Of a DNA stretch of 64,000 nt, positions 34,409 through 45,545 are shown in pieces (positions within the stretch are counted from its first letter, which is position 1; every line of letters starts with the position of its first letter). The stretch spans positions 39,378,819 through 39,442,818 of the forward strand of contig JAPTYO010000008.1 of NCBI GenBank assembly GCA_036873135.1, written 5' to 3'. This stretch comes from Clarkia xantiana subsp. parviflora (Eukaryota; Streptophyta; Magnoliopsida; Myrtales; Onagraceae). The notes below the pieces were generated by a model. That model did no database searches. It was not told where the DNA came from and saw only the letters and a list, made by a program, of their open reading frames with translations. The translations under genes and the position numbers were made by a program.

Positions 34409-35000
34409 TGATGGATTACGGGGTTGACTACTACGGAAACCTAACAACAAGTACATGCCAGTAATCAGTAGTACGCAGCGGAAGATTTGCACATACCTTA
34501 AACCTTTTCCATAGTCCTAAGGATCCTGCTGAGGGAGTTCACAATCCACCGGACGGAACCCGTAGAGGTTCTTGTTAACGAAGCCCTACGCGGTATTAGC
34601 TCCACAACAAAGCCTCTGATCGGCAGGGACGGATCTCAGGAGTGTTTTGCCCTAAGCAAATAGGCACACCCTTGGTGGTAAATATGGTTCGGCCGAAACT
34701 AGTATTAGGGAGGAGAGTTTTTCTCTCAAATCACAACTTAGGAAGAATTGTGAATTACCCCAAATAAAACTCTAACACCCTTTATTTATAGGAGGAGCAA
34801 AGAGGACAAAATTCCACTTTGCCCCTAGTAAGTTTCCATCGGCCTATAGTGTATAAGGGAGGCCCAATTTTGGGTCTCTCATGTCAATTGGGATTTGGGT
34901 CAAGCCCAATTTCCCTAATGTGACATTTACCCAATTTCTTAGGTAACGTATACATATTAATGGGCTACCAATTACGGCGCCCAATCACCATATGCTAACA
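34409..35000 (-). repeat. 3' LTR of copia B
   Basis: On the plus strand it reads TGATGGATTACGGGG ... CATATGCTAACA, 592 bp. The minus-strand TATA box is the complement of 34793-34800. Confidence 0.85.
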
Positions 35001-36111
35001 GCTCCCACTCGTCGGAATGGGAGGGTGCCTATTAATGTATTGTTGTCCAAATCGCATCAACATTTCACTCTTCTGATCCTGCCCCTGTTTCCGAATAGTT
35101 CATACGAGGTTTGCCGTGCGACCGGAGGATACGACGGGCATCGTGCTACTCATATGTTAGGAGTGTTGTAGCACCCGCGGAACGTTTATTCCCTGTCTTA
35201 AATCAACCTATTAAAAACATCAATTTGTATCGCGTTGTATCCTAGGTCAACAGTTAATTCTCCAATTGCCCAGTTTCCACATAGGAATACTTCTTCAGGG
35301 CATCCTCACAAGTATTCACAACCTTCAACTAATATTCGGCTGGTGGCCACCTAGTGAATACAAGAGTCGGTGAATTAGAGGTGAACTTGACCATCCCCAT
35401 CGCTCATACCCTTAGCCAAACCCATCAGGTTTCCAAAGACGTGGTAAATTGTCCTTTTTCTTCAGCAGTGCGCTCATACGCCGGGAAGCAAACATTGAGC
35501 CCGGCCTTAGGTATGAGTTCTGAGTCCATGAGGATACTTCGGGTGCCTCTTCATAAGGCTCCCGGGATCAATCACACGCTCGAGGTGAAGAAGTTTGCGC
35601 CTAACTGAATCGCGAGGTTTCTATCTAGCACAACGTAGTTGAACGTGGCACGCGTAGTATGAAGCACGCGTTGATAGCATACCCGAACATCGTCAGGTGT
35701 GGGATATCTCAATGATGTTATCGCAGACTTTTATCTGGCCCAGAATGCGGTTAATAACGAACAGAATTCATCACCGGCGAAGTGTAAAACTAAGATCATG
35801 TCGTGTTACTCCGAAACAAAATGATCATTTTTGCATAACCAAGTTTCCCAACTGGTTCTTAGCCAATCTTGCTTGGGAAGAGGTCCCCCTCTCCTACAAG
35901 ACGACCGTGCCCGTGTGACAAGGCATGATCCACATTCGACATAATTTATGCAGAGGATTGCGTCCTCCTACGACTTATTTTATAGAGCGTAAAATCCGAT
36001 GTAATCAAACATTATGACGTCGATGAATCATAAACTCAAATTGCAATTCTCTTATTTATCAAAATGTAACTTCCAATTCATCAAAATGTTATCATAGATA
36101 CATGCCCACAT
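35001..36111 (-). other. 3' noncoding tract of copia B
   Basis: Collinear with 8535-9667 of copia A, including the PPT complement GCTCCCACTCG at its left end. No coding capacity. Confidence 0.6.
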
Positions 36112-37413
36112 TTAAACCCTACGCAATCCAAGCAGTTTGACATACTTTTCAAATGTCTCCCTGTGTAATGGTTTAGTTAGTGGATCCGCCGCCATATCAT
36201 CAGTGGGCGAGTATTCTAAAGTGATTATATTATCTTCTACCATAGATTTAGCATAATTATATTTTACATCAATGTGTTTAGTCCTACTATGGTACTTTGG
36301 ATTCTTTACTACCGCAATTGCTGCTTGACTGTCAGAGAACACCTTCACAGGTTAACTCCCAACATCGCCATCAAGCAGCGCAGTAAGAAGCCTTTTCAGC
36401 CAGACCGCTTCCTGTGTATTTTTGGAGAGAGCAACGAATTCTGATTCCATCGTAGACAGCGCGACACAGGATTGCTTCTTGCTCGTCCATGAAATGGCGA
36501 CATCAGCAAGGATAAACACTCCTCATGTGGTGGACTTACGATCGTCTGAATCGCCACATTCTAACTTCCTGCCCTCATAGCACAGTACGTAGTCGGCAGT
36601 ACCTTTCAGATATCGTATGATCCGCTTTACAACTTTTAAATGTTGATAGCCAGGGTTTGGTTGGAATCTTGCTACTAGGACCACAACGTAACAGATGTCC
36701 GGACGAGTGCAAAGCATGGCGTACATAAGACTTCCGACCATGCTTAAATACTCTGCACTCCTCATCTGTTCACGCTCTTGCTGGTTCTTCGGGTCGTCAC
36801 GCTTTGAAAACGCGCACCCGAATACTATCGGCGTTTCCACGGGTTTGGCATCCTGTAATCTAAACATTTTCAATAGTTTGTTGATGTAGGCTTCCTGAGA
36901 TAGACATAACCTCTGGATGGCACGATCTCCAGAAATTTTAATGCCCAAGATGTACGTAGCCTCTCCCATATCTTTCATCTCAAATACAGATGCCAACCAG
37001 GACTTTGATTCATGCATGAAACTCACATCGTTTGCGGCAATGAGTATGTCATCCACGTACAAAGTTAAGATGACGTACTTAGACCCTGAGGTCTTTGTAT
37101 ACACGTATGGATCCTCGTGGAGATTCACGAATCTTTTTCCAACGATTTCCTCGTAGAACCTGCGATACCATTGCCGAGACAATTGTTTAAGACTGTAAAT
37201 GGATCTTTGGAGTTTACAAACTTTACGTTTGTTACCAGGAGTAATGAAACCCTCCAGTTTCTCCATATAGATCTCTTCCTCCAGGTTTCCGTGGAGGAAT
37301 GCGGTCTTAACATCCATTTGGTGCAGCTCAAGATCGAGGCATGCGACCAGGGCCAGGATTGCCCTGACTATGGTGTACCACACAGTCGGTGAGTATGTCT
37401 CATCAAATCCCAT
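36112..37413 (-). pseudogene. Copia reverse transcriptase and RNase H (copia B), broken
   Basis: The RT part (37413-36523) contains GFDETYSPTVWYTIVRAILA, QMDVKTAFLHGNLEEEIYM and LYVDDILIAANDVSFM. RNase H is damaged. Relative to copia A the stretch LTGYSDAGHGGDP is missing, which removes a catalytic Asp. A stop follows DRKSTT, and a TAA replaces the Lys codon before PVKVFSDSQAAIAVVKN (36352). The end, YVKLLGLRRV, is at 36112-36150. This copy could not supply RNase H activity. Confidence 0.88.
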
Positions 37414-37414
37414 T

Positions 37415-38136
37415 CCTTGAAGCTGGGTGTAACCTTTTGCAACCTAATGAGCTTTGTATTGCTCGACATTTCCATAAGTAGTGCGTTTCAGTTTCAGAAC
37501 AACTTCGCCTCTATGGCCGTGCGATCAGCAGGCAAATCAACTAAAGACCATACCGAATTAGCTTCCATTGAGGCGATCTCATATTCCATTGCTTTCCTCC
37601 ATTCCTTCGCTTGAGGTCATTTCAACGCTTGTTGAACCATCACTGGTTCGTCAACAGAAGTTAGGGTAAATATTTCACCCTTCTCGATGGGATACTTCTT
37701 GGGAGAAGTTCGATGCCTTTGACTTCGTCTAGGCTCGTTAATCCCATCTTGAGTCTGAACATTGCTCCCACTCGGAATAATGCTTTCTATCGGAGCATCA
37801 CTCCCACTGGAACAAGGGCAGTGCTGGAACCTTGACCTACAACTTTTCTTGGACGACCTCTCGGTCTCGGAACCAAGTTGGTTAATCACTCCCACTGGGA
37901 ACAATGGGTAGTTGTGGCATTATTGTGTTTTCATCCAGCGGTCCAGCAACGTGATTATCAGGTTCACCTGCAGCAACAGTGATTTGTGTGGTAGGATTGG
38001 CTCCTCCCACTGGATTTACTATGAAAATGTCTCCATCTTCATTTACCATTTCATTCACTTGCGTTGCTGCCTCAAATCTCCCACTCGAAGTAAGTGAGAC
38101 CTGACTATCATCGTTATCCTGCTCCAAATCAATCAA
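37415..38136 (-). pseudogene. Copia B connecting region before RT
   Basis: Minus-strand frames encode EPRRSQRHRTSPKKYPIEKG and KEWRKAMEYEIASMEANSVW, the stretch that normally joins integrase to RT in copia polyproteins. Upstream it becomes a Ser/Gln/Asp-rich low-complexity segment. Several stops and shifts are present. Confidence 0.65.
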
Positions 38137-39289
38137 GACTTCGTCTGTTATATCTCACCAAGAGTTGAACATTCGTCCTCAAGGCATGTAACGTCTCATG
38201 TTCGATCACGACACCATTAACACAAGCTAATTTAAACATGTATCCTCTAAGAGTAGTCATCATACTCTCGGTTCAAATACTTGTTTGATGCGTATGTTAA
38301 TATCGCATGATGATACGAATTACTCATTATCACCCCTTTTAGCTTTTTATGGCGACATGTTTTACTGATTTTGTTGATGAAGTGTGTTATCGATGTGAAT
38401 GTCTTGCCAGAACTTTCTTTCAAGGCATTTAGTGGGAGAGTCATTTTACCGACATCATCCCTTTCATTGGCTAATTCATCCTAAAGACTTATTCATCTTT
38501 GAACTGTGCATTGGGCTTTCACCTTATGCGTCAGTTTATACTTTACGAGTTCATCGTGTAAGCATTGAACGAATTATTCCCAAAAGGGAGGCAAATGAAA
38601 AATTCAGCATTCATTCAAAAACACTTCATCATGAAATTCGTACTTTGAAAACGATGTATTCCGTCTTTCGAGGTACACGTGCCTGTGGCGCCTATTCCAG
38701 GTAATATTCCATGGTTTAAATCGTTTTGTTTCCAAAATTCAGTTTAATTTATTCCAATCGTTTTCAAACATGTTCATCATTACGGAATTTATCATTTAAT
38801 GGAGTACTAATAATTCAGAAATAAATAAATCGGTACATAGAACTACGCAATTGATGGATATTAATGGTATTTCGATGTTTCACGATATTTAGATGAATGA
38901 CTACTCTTGTTTGATCCGGCCATCTTGGTGGATATTTCGGTTTTAATTTCGTTTCGGATCGATCCCGTTTTATTGGGTCGATTAATTTTGACATGTAGAT
39001 CTCATTTCAAATCGAATGGAAACTACTTTGTTCGATAAATCTAATCTTAATCAACAAAAATTCAAACATTTAAACGAATAAATAGGAAATCCATCAACAA
39101 CAATAAGAAGGTTTCTGATCATAGAATGAAGCTTCAATGAAGGTAAGATAGACAAGCAGTCACGACCACGTTTAGTGTTCCACCTGAAAAGAATTCACAA
39201 GTGAATTTGATCAGATGTCTTGCATAAAATAAAATGTCTTTGAGTTCTATGTGTGTGGTTAATGAGGTTTACCTATTAGGGCACACCAA
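38137..39289 (-). other. Unrecognised stretch between gag and RT of copia B
   Basis: No protease or integrase motif is seen in any frame. It matches, in diverged form, 11780-13300 of copia A, so the absence of integrase is shared by both copies. Confidence 0.45.
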
Positions 39290-39948
39290 TCAACGGTGGT
39301 TTGCACCGGACCATCGTTTAGACTTTTTATTGATGGGTTTAGCCAAGCATTTCTGAAGACCGTCGAATCTGTCATCGGTTGTGTCGGGTTCTTTGAAGGT
39401 GGTTCCTTCCTCATGGTTGGCCTCGTACAAATCTACGATTGTCTTAATCGATGTGACCAGACGTGTGAGTCCATTATCGTCAGCAAACCATGATAGAGGA
39501 AACATCTTCATTACTTTCAAAGCTCTTGTCCATACGTCTACTTCGTCAGCGGGATCATGAGCGGCTATAACACTGCCATCACTGCATAGAATACTATAGT
39601 ATTCTTCCATGAGGTCTTTTGCTTCAACGGCCTTTCCTCCTCCGTAGCGGAGGCGAATGGCACACCAAAGATGCAATGCGCTGCTCTCAATAAACTCCTC
39701 ATCTACTTCATCTGACAGTTTCGAGTAAATCAATTCTCGTGCTGTCCGATCATTCCTCAACATTTTCTTGCTGTTGTAGGGGTCCGTCTCGATCCTTTTG
39801 CCTTTGGATTGATTCGATCATCAACATCCGCAGCAATAAGGATTTCCTCAACACTGTCTTTCCATTCATCATAATTCATACCATCCAGATTGCGAGGTTC
39901 ATAGAAGCGTTCTGACCTATTCATGAAAACTAACACATTGATAATCAT
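39290..39948 (-). pseudogene. Copia gag (copia B), frameshifted
   Basis: The start frame (39948-39757) encodes EPRNLDGMNYDEWKDSVEEI, the N-terminal gag pattern in which a Trp follows a Gly/Asn-Tyr motif. After a shift at about 39757 the frame continues NDRTARELIYSKLSDEV, LHLWCAIRLRYGG and KDLMEEYYSILC to 39290. It resembles the UBN2-type gag of plant copia elements. No CCHC knuckle is visible downstream. Confidence 0.6.
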
Positions 39949-41949
39949 GCATAATCAGGGAGACAATAACATTTTGGGAAAGAATTTCATACATCGGATA
40001 TCTATTAAGATGGAGTACGACAATAATGATTCATCAGCCATCTAAACCAACCAACTGCCAGTAAACCGAGGGAAGGGGGTTGTGAAAGAGTTCACATTAC
40101 TGTCGTCTTCAATCCAATAGATCAGTCTCTTAAAAACGGTTTTATTCGCAAATTACCGGAACGGGAACTTTAAAATAAGCATACCCGATCTTGGTTTTCC
40201 CAATGCCCTTTTGTATTTAAAAATGTTATGATGAACTTACGCATGCATATATAATTCTACTTCACAAGTAAATCATCATAGCAAGCCAAATTCATCAACC
40301 AAACCACACATCATGCATACGCGTCATGCGTTTAATGTTCCGAGGAACTCATGCTAGCATATATATAATTCTACTTTCCAAGTAAACTATCACATGCATC
40401 TACATCCTCAACATTCAAGCATACCTGTCATACATGGAAACTTCCACATCAAACATGCATATTTGACGACTGGCTTTTGTTTTTAAAACATTTAAAATAT
40501 TAGGGGCTGACTTGCAATTCATGCTTACAATTAATCATGCGTGTTTCTAGACATGAATCCTAGGCATTCGCAACCATCACAGCATGTCTGTCCTAGTGGG
40601 CAAACCATATATTTAACTAGGGCTCTGCCCCCAACATCCAGCTAGCTTGACTTAGTCAAGATAACAGTTCTAATAAATATATGTGACGAAAAGTAAAAAA
40701 TTTCAATTCATGTCACTAATTAATCCAGTCCCTAAATCATGTTTTTCTGAGATCCATCCCTATAGTCGAAACTAGGCAATAAAGTTTAATTAAAATATGA
40801 AAGTTTTAAACCTTCGAGCACTGTGTAGACTAATTAAAGTTCAAAAACATTTGGATTTTAAAACTTGACCATCCCATTTTACTAAATGACTTGAATTCGA
40901 TTTTGAAAATCTGGTTCGGTTCAGTCAATTTCGGTCCAGTTCGGTTCGAGTCCAGTAAATCTGGTTCGGTTTTATCTTCAAATTTTGGTTCGGTCTGAAC
41001 CGGTCCAATAAAATAGGGTTCGGATCAACACACAAAACTGGTTCGGTTAGGTCCACTTAGTTACCCCGATTCGACCCAACCCGACTTGGTCGAACCGATT
41101 AAGAAAATCCGGTTTGGTTTTATTCCTATCCGGTTTAGCAAATTGGACCGGCTCATTAAACCCATAGGGTTGGGCCGAAAAAATCTTGTGGGCTAAGTAG
41201 GGTTTTATAATCCACTAAAAACTTAACTTAGCCTCCAAGAATTATTAACTATATAAAATAATTTCCAATATTGCATATATATATATATATATTTCGGCAC
41301 ACATAATAAACATATATATATTTATTGCCAATATTCTATCTATAAGACAAAACAATCAACAATATATATGTAAATTTCTGCACATACCTGTATATATCTA
41401 TTTTATTTATTGTCAATATTTTTAAAGGGAAACAAATATATGACAATATATTTTCTTAATCTTTTAGGTAACTAAATCTATCAATAATATCTTAATCTCT
41501 ATAAATTAGCTAGATATATTGATAGTTATATATTTCCATATATTTAATGTGAACTTATCCTTATGTTTCCAATTATAGATATATTGTTACCCTTAATAAA
41601 AATTAAAATATGCTAAACAATAATACTAGTATATACGGCCGAAACTTTCTTTCTTGGGGCCTAATAAATTAAAAAAAATTCCTTGTTAATTTACCTATGG
41701 TTCGGCCGAAACACATAATTGGAGACAAGTTGTCAAATTTCAAGATCTACAATCCAATGTTTGATTTTGATAAAAGTCTCATTTTTCTTGAAGATCATGA
41801 ACATCAAATTTTACTAAGAACATCATGAAAATTTCGGCACAATCAACTTAAAAATTTTAAAAAATTTAAAAATCACATCATTAAATTTTCGGCCAGAAAT
41901 TTAAATTTTCAAGAACATCAATTTATCAAATCAAGAACTTCTAACACAT
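39949..41949 (-). other. Long leader of copia B with empty chromovirus site
   Basis: Noncoding and collinear with the leader of copia A. The sequence AATAGATCAGTCTCTT (about 40117-40132) is the uninterrupted version of the chromovirus C target. GGTTCGG-rich (40910-41110) and TA-rich (41270-41640) tracts are conserved. Confidence 0.65.
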
Positions 41950-41960
41950 GCTCTATACCA
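41950..41960 (-). other. Mutated primer-binding site of copia B
   Basis: The minus strand reads TGGTATAGAGC, one base shorter than the TGGTATCAGAGC seen in copias A and C. Confidence 0.7.
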
Positions 41961-41961
41961 C

Positions 41962-42555
41962 TGATGGATTACGGGGTTGACTACTACGGAAACCTAACAA
42001 CAGGTACATACTAGTAATCATAATTAAGCAGTGGAAGATGTGCACATACCTTAAACCTTTTCCGTAGTCCCAAGGATCCTGCTGAGGGAGTTCACGATCC
42101 ACCAGACGGAACCCGTAGAGGTTCTTGTTAATGAATTCATACGCGGTATTAGCTCCACAGCAAAGCTTCTGATCGATTCTTGGCAGGGACGGATCTCTGG
42201 AGTGTTTTGCCCTAAGCAAATTGGCACACCCTTGATGGTTAATATGATTCGGCCTAAACTAGTATTAGGTAGGAGGGTTTTTCTCTCAAATCACCACTTA
42301 GGAGGAATTTTGAACTACCCCAAATAAAACATCAACACCCTTTATTTATAGGAGTAAAGTGGATAAAAGTTCACTTTGCCCCTAGTAAGTTTCGGCCGGC
42401 TTATAGTGTATAAGGAAGGCCCAATTTTGGGCCTCTCATGTCAATTGGGATTTGGGTCAAGCCCAATTTATCTAATGTGACATTTGCCCATTCTTAGGTA
42501 ACGTATACATACTAATGGGTTACCAATTACGGCGCCCAATAACCATATGCTAACA
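41962..42555 (-). repeat. 5' LTR of copia B
   Basis: On the plus strand it reads TGATGGATTACGGGG ... CATATGCTAACA, 594 bp. The minus-strand TATA box is the complement of 42353-42360. Confidence 0.85.
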
Positions 42556-42560
42556 ATATT

Positions 42561-42636
42561 TGCTAAGGGTGCCATCTTCTTCAACCACGAAGGCAGCATG
42601 CTGATGTATTTCAACCATGAATGGACTGTCATCCAT
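42561..42636 (-). pseudogene. First coding segment of the MULE transposase
   Basis: From ATG 42636 the minus strand encodes MDDSPFMVEIHQHAAFVVEE and continues to a Lys-Tyr, where copia B interrupts. Past copia B the frame continues IGELNYFET at about 34403. This is the usual start of plant MuDR-type transposases, so it fixes the gene's 5' end and its orientation away from the right terminus. Confidence 0.65.
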
Positions 42637-44278
42637 TTTGTCTAAAACTGAAAATAAACACATTCTTTCAACAATTAATAACATATCATATTAAAGTACG
42701 TTCACTTTGTATCTCTTGTTGGTTTTAGGTTTCTGAAATTTGTAAGTTACTAAAAAAGAAGGTCCCAACTCCAAGTAGTCTAAATTGCTTTTAGGTGTAT
42801 GACAGTTTAAAATTGTTAAACAAAAATTTATGTCACAGTAAATCCGGTTGGTTGTAGATGTCTGAACTTTTTACTTTGTTAAAAAAGGACTTGAACTAGT
42901 ATCTCTTGTTGTCTTTACTCTCTGTCATTTTTATTTTGTTCAAAATGAAGGTCTGAAAAGATAATGTCGTTTTAGGTGTCTGTCACGAAAATGAAAATAG
43001 CATATTGAACTTTAAAGTTGTCAAGTTTTGATTTTTCTACATTTAAAATGCCCAAAAAAATTATACACCAAGTTCAAACACTAAACTCCAACAATTATTT
43101 GTGCAATTTTCAATTTGCCAACTAACTTCTCTCAAATGTACAAATAACATATGGAAAATACTTAAAAGTTCCAGTTTTTAACATATTAAGAAAACTAAGT
43201 TTAGGCAATCTATGAAACAAACTAAAATTGGTAAAGTTGTGATTTTTCAAAATTTGATACATCTGAAATCTCCACAGTAACTACTGCAAATACTAAAATC
43301 GAACATTTAGTTCTACAGGTTTCAACTTTTGAACCCACTTCTAACAAAATTGCAAACTAACAAAAACTTCTTCAAGTTTCAGTTTTGAAACGTTTATTCA
43401 CTCTGAAATCGTAAATAACCAAACTTCTCTCAAATGTACAAATAACATATGGAAAATACTTCAAAGTTCCAATTTTTAATATATTAAGAATACTAAGTTT
43501 AGGCAATCTATGAAACAAACTAAAATTGGTAAAGTTGTGATTTTTCAAACTTTGATACATCTGAAATCTCCACAGTAACTACTGCAAATACTAAAATCAA
43601 ACATTTAGTTCTACAAGTTTCAACTTTTCAACCTACTTCTACCAAAATTGCAAACTAACAAAAACGTCAAGTTTCAGTTTTGAAACGTTTATTCACTTTG
43701 AAATCGTAAATAACCAAACTTCAACAACATACCTAAAAAATTGAAACACTTGAACCATGCAAAACTGAAACTTGGACCAAATAAACTTCAATTCCTAAAA
43801 CCCAGTTCGGATTAATCCAAAAGAACCCAACTTTCTGTTAAATTAACTTACAGAAGACAAACTAGGAGGTTAAATGTCGCCCTCTCCTCCGTGCAACAGT
43901 ACTGTCACCTTGCTGGAATAGTGTCATATTGATTTTGACTTCGTTGCGCCGGAATTACTTGCTGATAGATACCGAAAATCGGTGTAAACTGCCGGAAACA
44001 AACGCCAGAGCAAACCCCAGGATTTGCTTCTTCATTATTTGGGAAAATTTGAATTCTCAGAGAAAAGAGAAAGAGAGTTGGTTTAATTGAATGAGAGGAG
44101 AGGGGAAGAAGAAATGGCGCACGGATATTTATTTGGTAGGTCACGTTTTGTACGTGACCACTTTCTGAGACTTAACAGCAAAAACAGACTGAGACACTGA
44201 ACTTCAACAAAAATGAAACATCGGATCAATTTTAACGTCAGACACCAAATTTCAACAACAGACAATTATACATTACCC
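42637..44278 (-). other. 5' region and right terminus of the outer MULE
   Basis: Noncoding, AT-rich, with many TIR-type words (GTCTGAA, TTGAAATTTG). The terminal 130 bp on the minus strand start GGGTAATGTATAATTGTCTG and include TTGTTGAAATTTGGTGTCTG, matching the left end. A 298-bp tandem duplication lies inside. Confidence 0.5.
43126..43718. repeat. Tandem duplication, 298-bp unit
   Basis: CTTCTCTCAAATGTACAAAT starts at 43126 and again at 43424. The two copies are almost identical through to about 43718, so the duplication is much younger than the eroded MULE around it. Confidence 0.9.
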
Positions 44279-44287
44279 TAAAACTTT

Positions 44288-45545
44288 TATACATTACCCT
44301 AAAAAGAAGTTTAAAAAAAGTTTCACGCAAAGTCCTAGGATAATTATAACATGTTTTTTTTTTCAAGCAGCGTAGATTAATGACTAGTATAATTAATAAA
44401 TTACATACACACCAAGTTCAACAAGAAAGGCAGGTGGTCGGACATACAAGTACAACAACAAAATAATGATGTCTCTCTCAACAGTCGATGTGCCTGCCTC
44501 GCCTTCGATCAACACATTAATTAATTAATACCTAAAAGAAAACACCAACAAACATCCATCCTGCTCTTCCTCACCATGCATGTGTCGATTCACGAACAAA
44601 AGGCAACAAGCGGTTAATAGATACCGGACGCATACAAACTCCACTCTTCTATTAAGTTAACCACCCCACTTGTAGCTTCATCCTTACTTCCTTCCAACCA
44701 ATTAGCAACTCATCATCTAACAACGTAGAACACATATTGGCTTTAATGAACAGAAGTACCACCCCCAAAACAAAAAACTTTACTACTCTGTCAACTTCTA
44801 ACATCAGGCATCCACTGTAACTCTATATGCTGACTGACATGGCCAAGTAACTTCTTGATACAAGAGCCAAAACATCAAACAAAAAAAGTGAAAGGAAACC
44901 AGTACAGAAAAATCAGTTACACAACCCTCATTACAACACCATCCGTATTTATTTCATTAAAGTGGTTGATTAGAAAAATGTTTTACGTGCCAAGGTCATC
45001 TCTTTCTCGGTGATACAAACCAATCTGCAACCCAAATCCTTATGCTCATCATTACTTCACTTTCCATATTTCAACACTACACACACTTTGTGTCTAACAA
45101 TCAATCTAGTACAATTTTTTCCAACACCAATGATGCAGTCAAAGGTGATGACCACATATTTTGGTACCTCACGTCATTAACATTCTCTATTTCATTCATC
45201 TAGCAGCCTAATTAATGATATTACTATAAAACACCCATACAATCAGCGCAAGGACAGAAAAAAGAAAATCAAAGGCAGGACACCAAGAGCACGGGGCTGA
45301 AGTTAAAGACGATTCATATCCATGTAAGTAATCTAGTTAACAATCTCATCAAGCTGCTGCTATTAATATGAAATATTGCTAGCAGCTACTTCTATTGTGT
45401 AACAGTAAATGTAATCAAATCAGTCATAGACCAACTTAAACTAAAAAAGAACAGAAAAGGCATAACTCTATAATAACGGCTGAGAAAGATATAATAATGA
45501 TGATGATGATGATGATACCTGGAAAAGAAAAAGAGTGTCCCTCAT
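44288..45545 (-). other. 3' region of the PWWP gene and intergenic DNA
   Basis: No reading frame of note is seen. Just past the stop codon the minus strand reads CTTTTCCAG/GTATCATC (about 45518-45534), a good splice donor, so the 3'UTR may contain an intron. A short (GAT)n run lies at about 45496-45516. The remainder is AT-rich and unassigned. Confidence 0.4.

Larger units (their letters stand above)
34409..42555 (-). mobile_element. Copia B, a Ty1/copia element inserted in the MULE transposase
   Basis: Its LTRs are 34409-35000 and 41962-42555, and the perfect target duplication is ATATT (34404-34408 and 42556-42560). Layout and sequence match copia A without the nested chromovirus. It retains gag fragments and RT-RNase H; protease-integrase is not recognised in the 1.4 kb between them. 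It interrupts the first coding segment of the MULE transposase. Confidence 0.92.
4716..44278 (-). mobile_element. Outer MULE (MuDR-like DNA transposon), expanded by nested insertions
   Basis: The left end starts GGGTTAAGAACC and the right end reads, on the minus strand, GGGTAATG. Both ends carry the subterminal motif TTGTTGAAATTTGGTGT. The flanking nine bases are TAAAACTAA (4707-4715) and TAAAACTTT (44279-44287), 7 of 9 identical and of MULE length. Inside are a MuDR-type transposase pseudogene reading leftward from the right end and a zf-GRF gene reading rightward from the left end. The same terminal sequence bounds a young MITE at 53071-54033 with a 9-bp TSD, which supports the choice of ends. 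The terminal repeats are otherwise badly eroded, so the ends are an inference. Confidence 0.55.
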
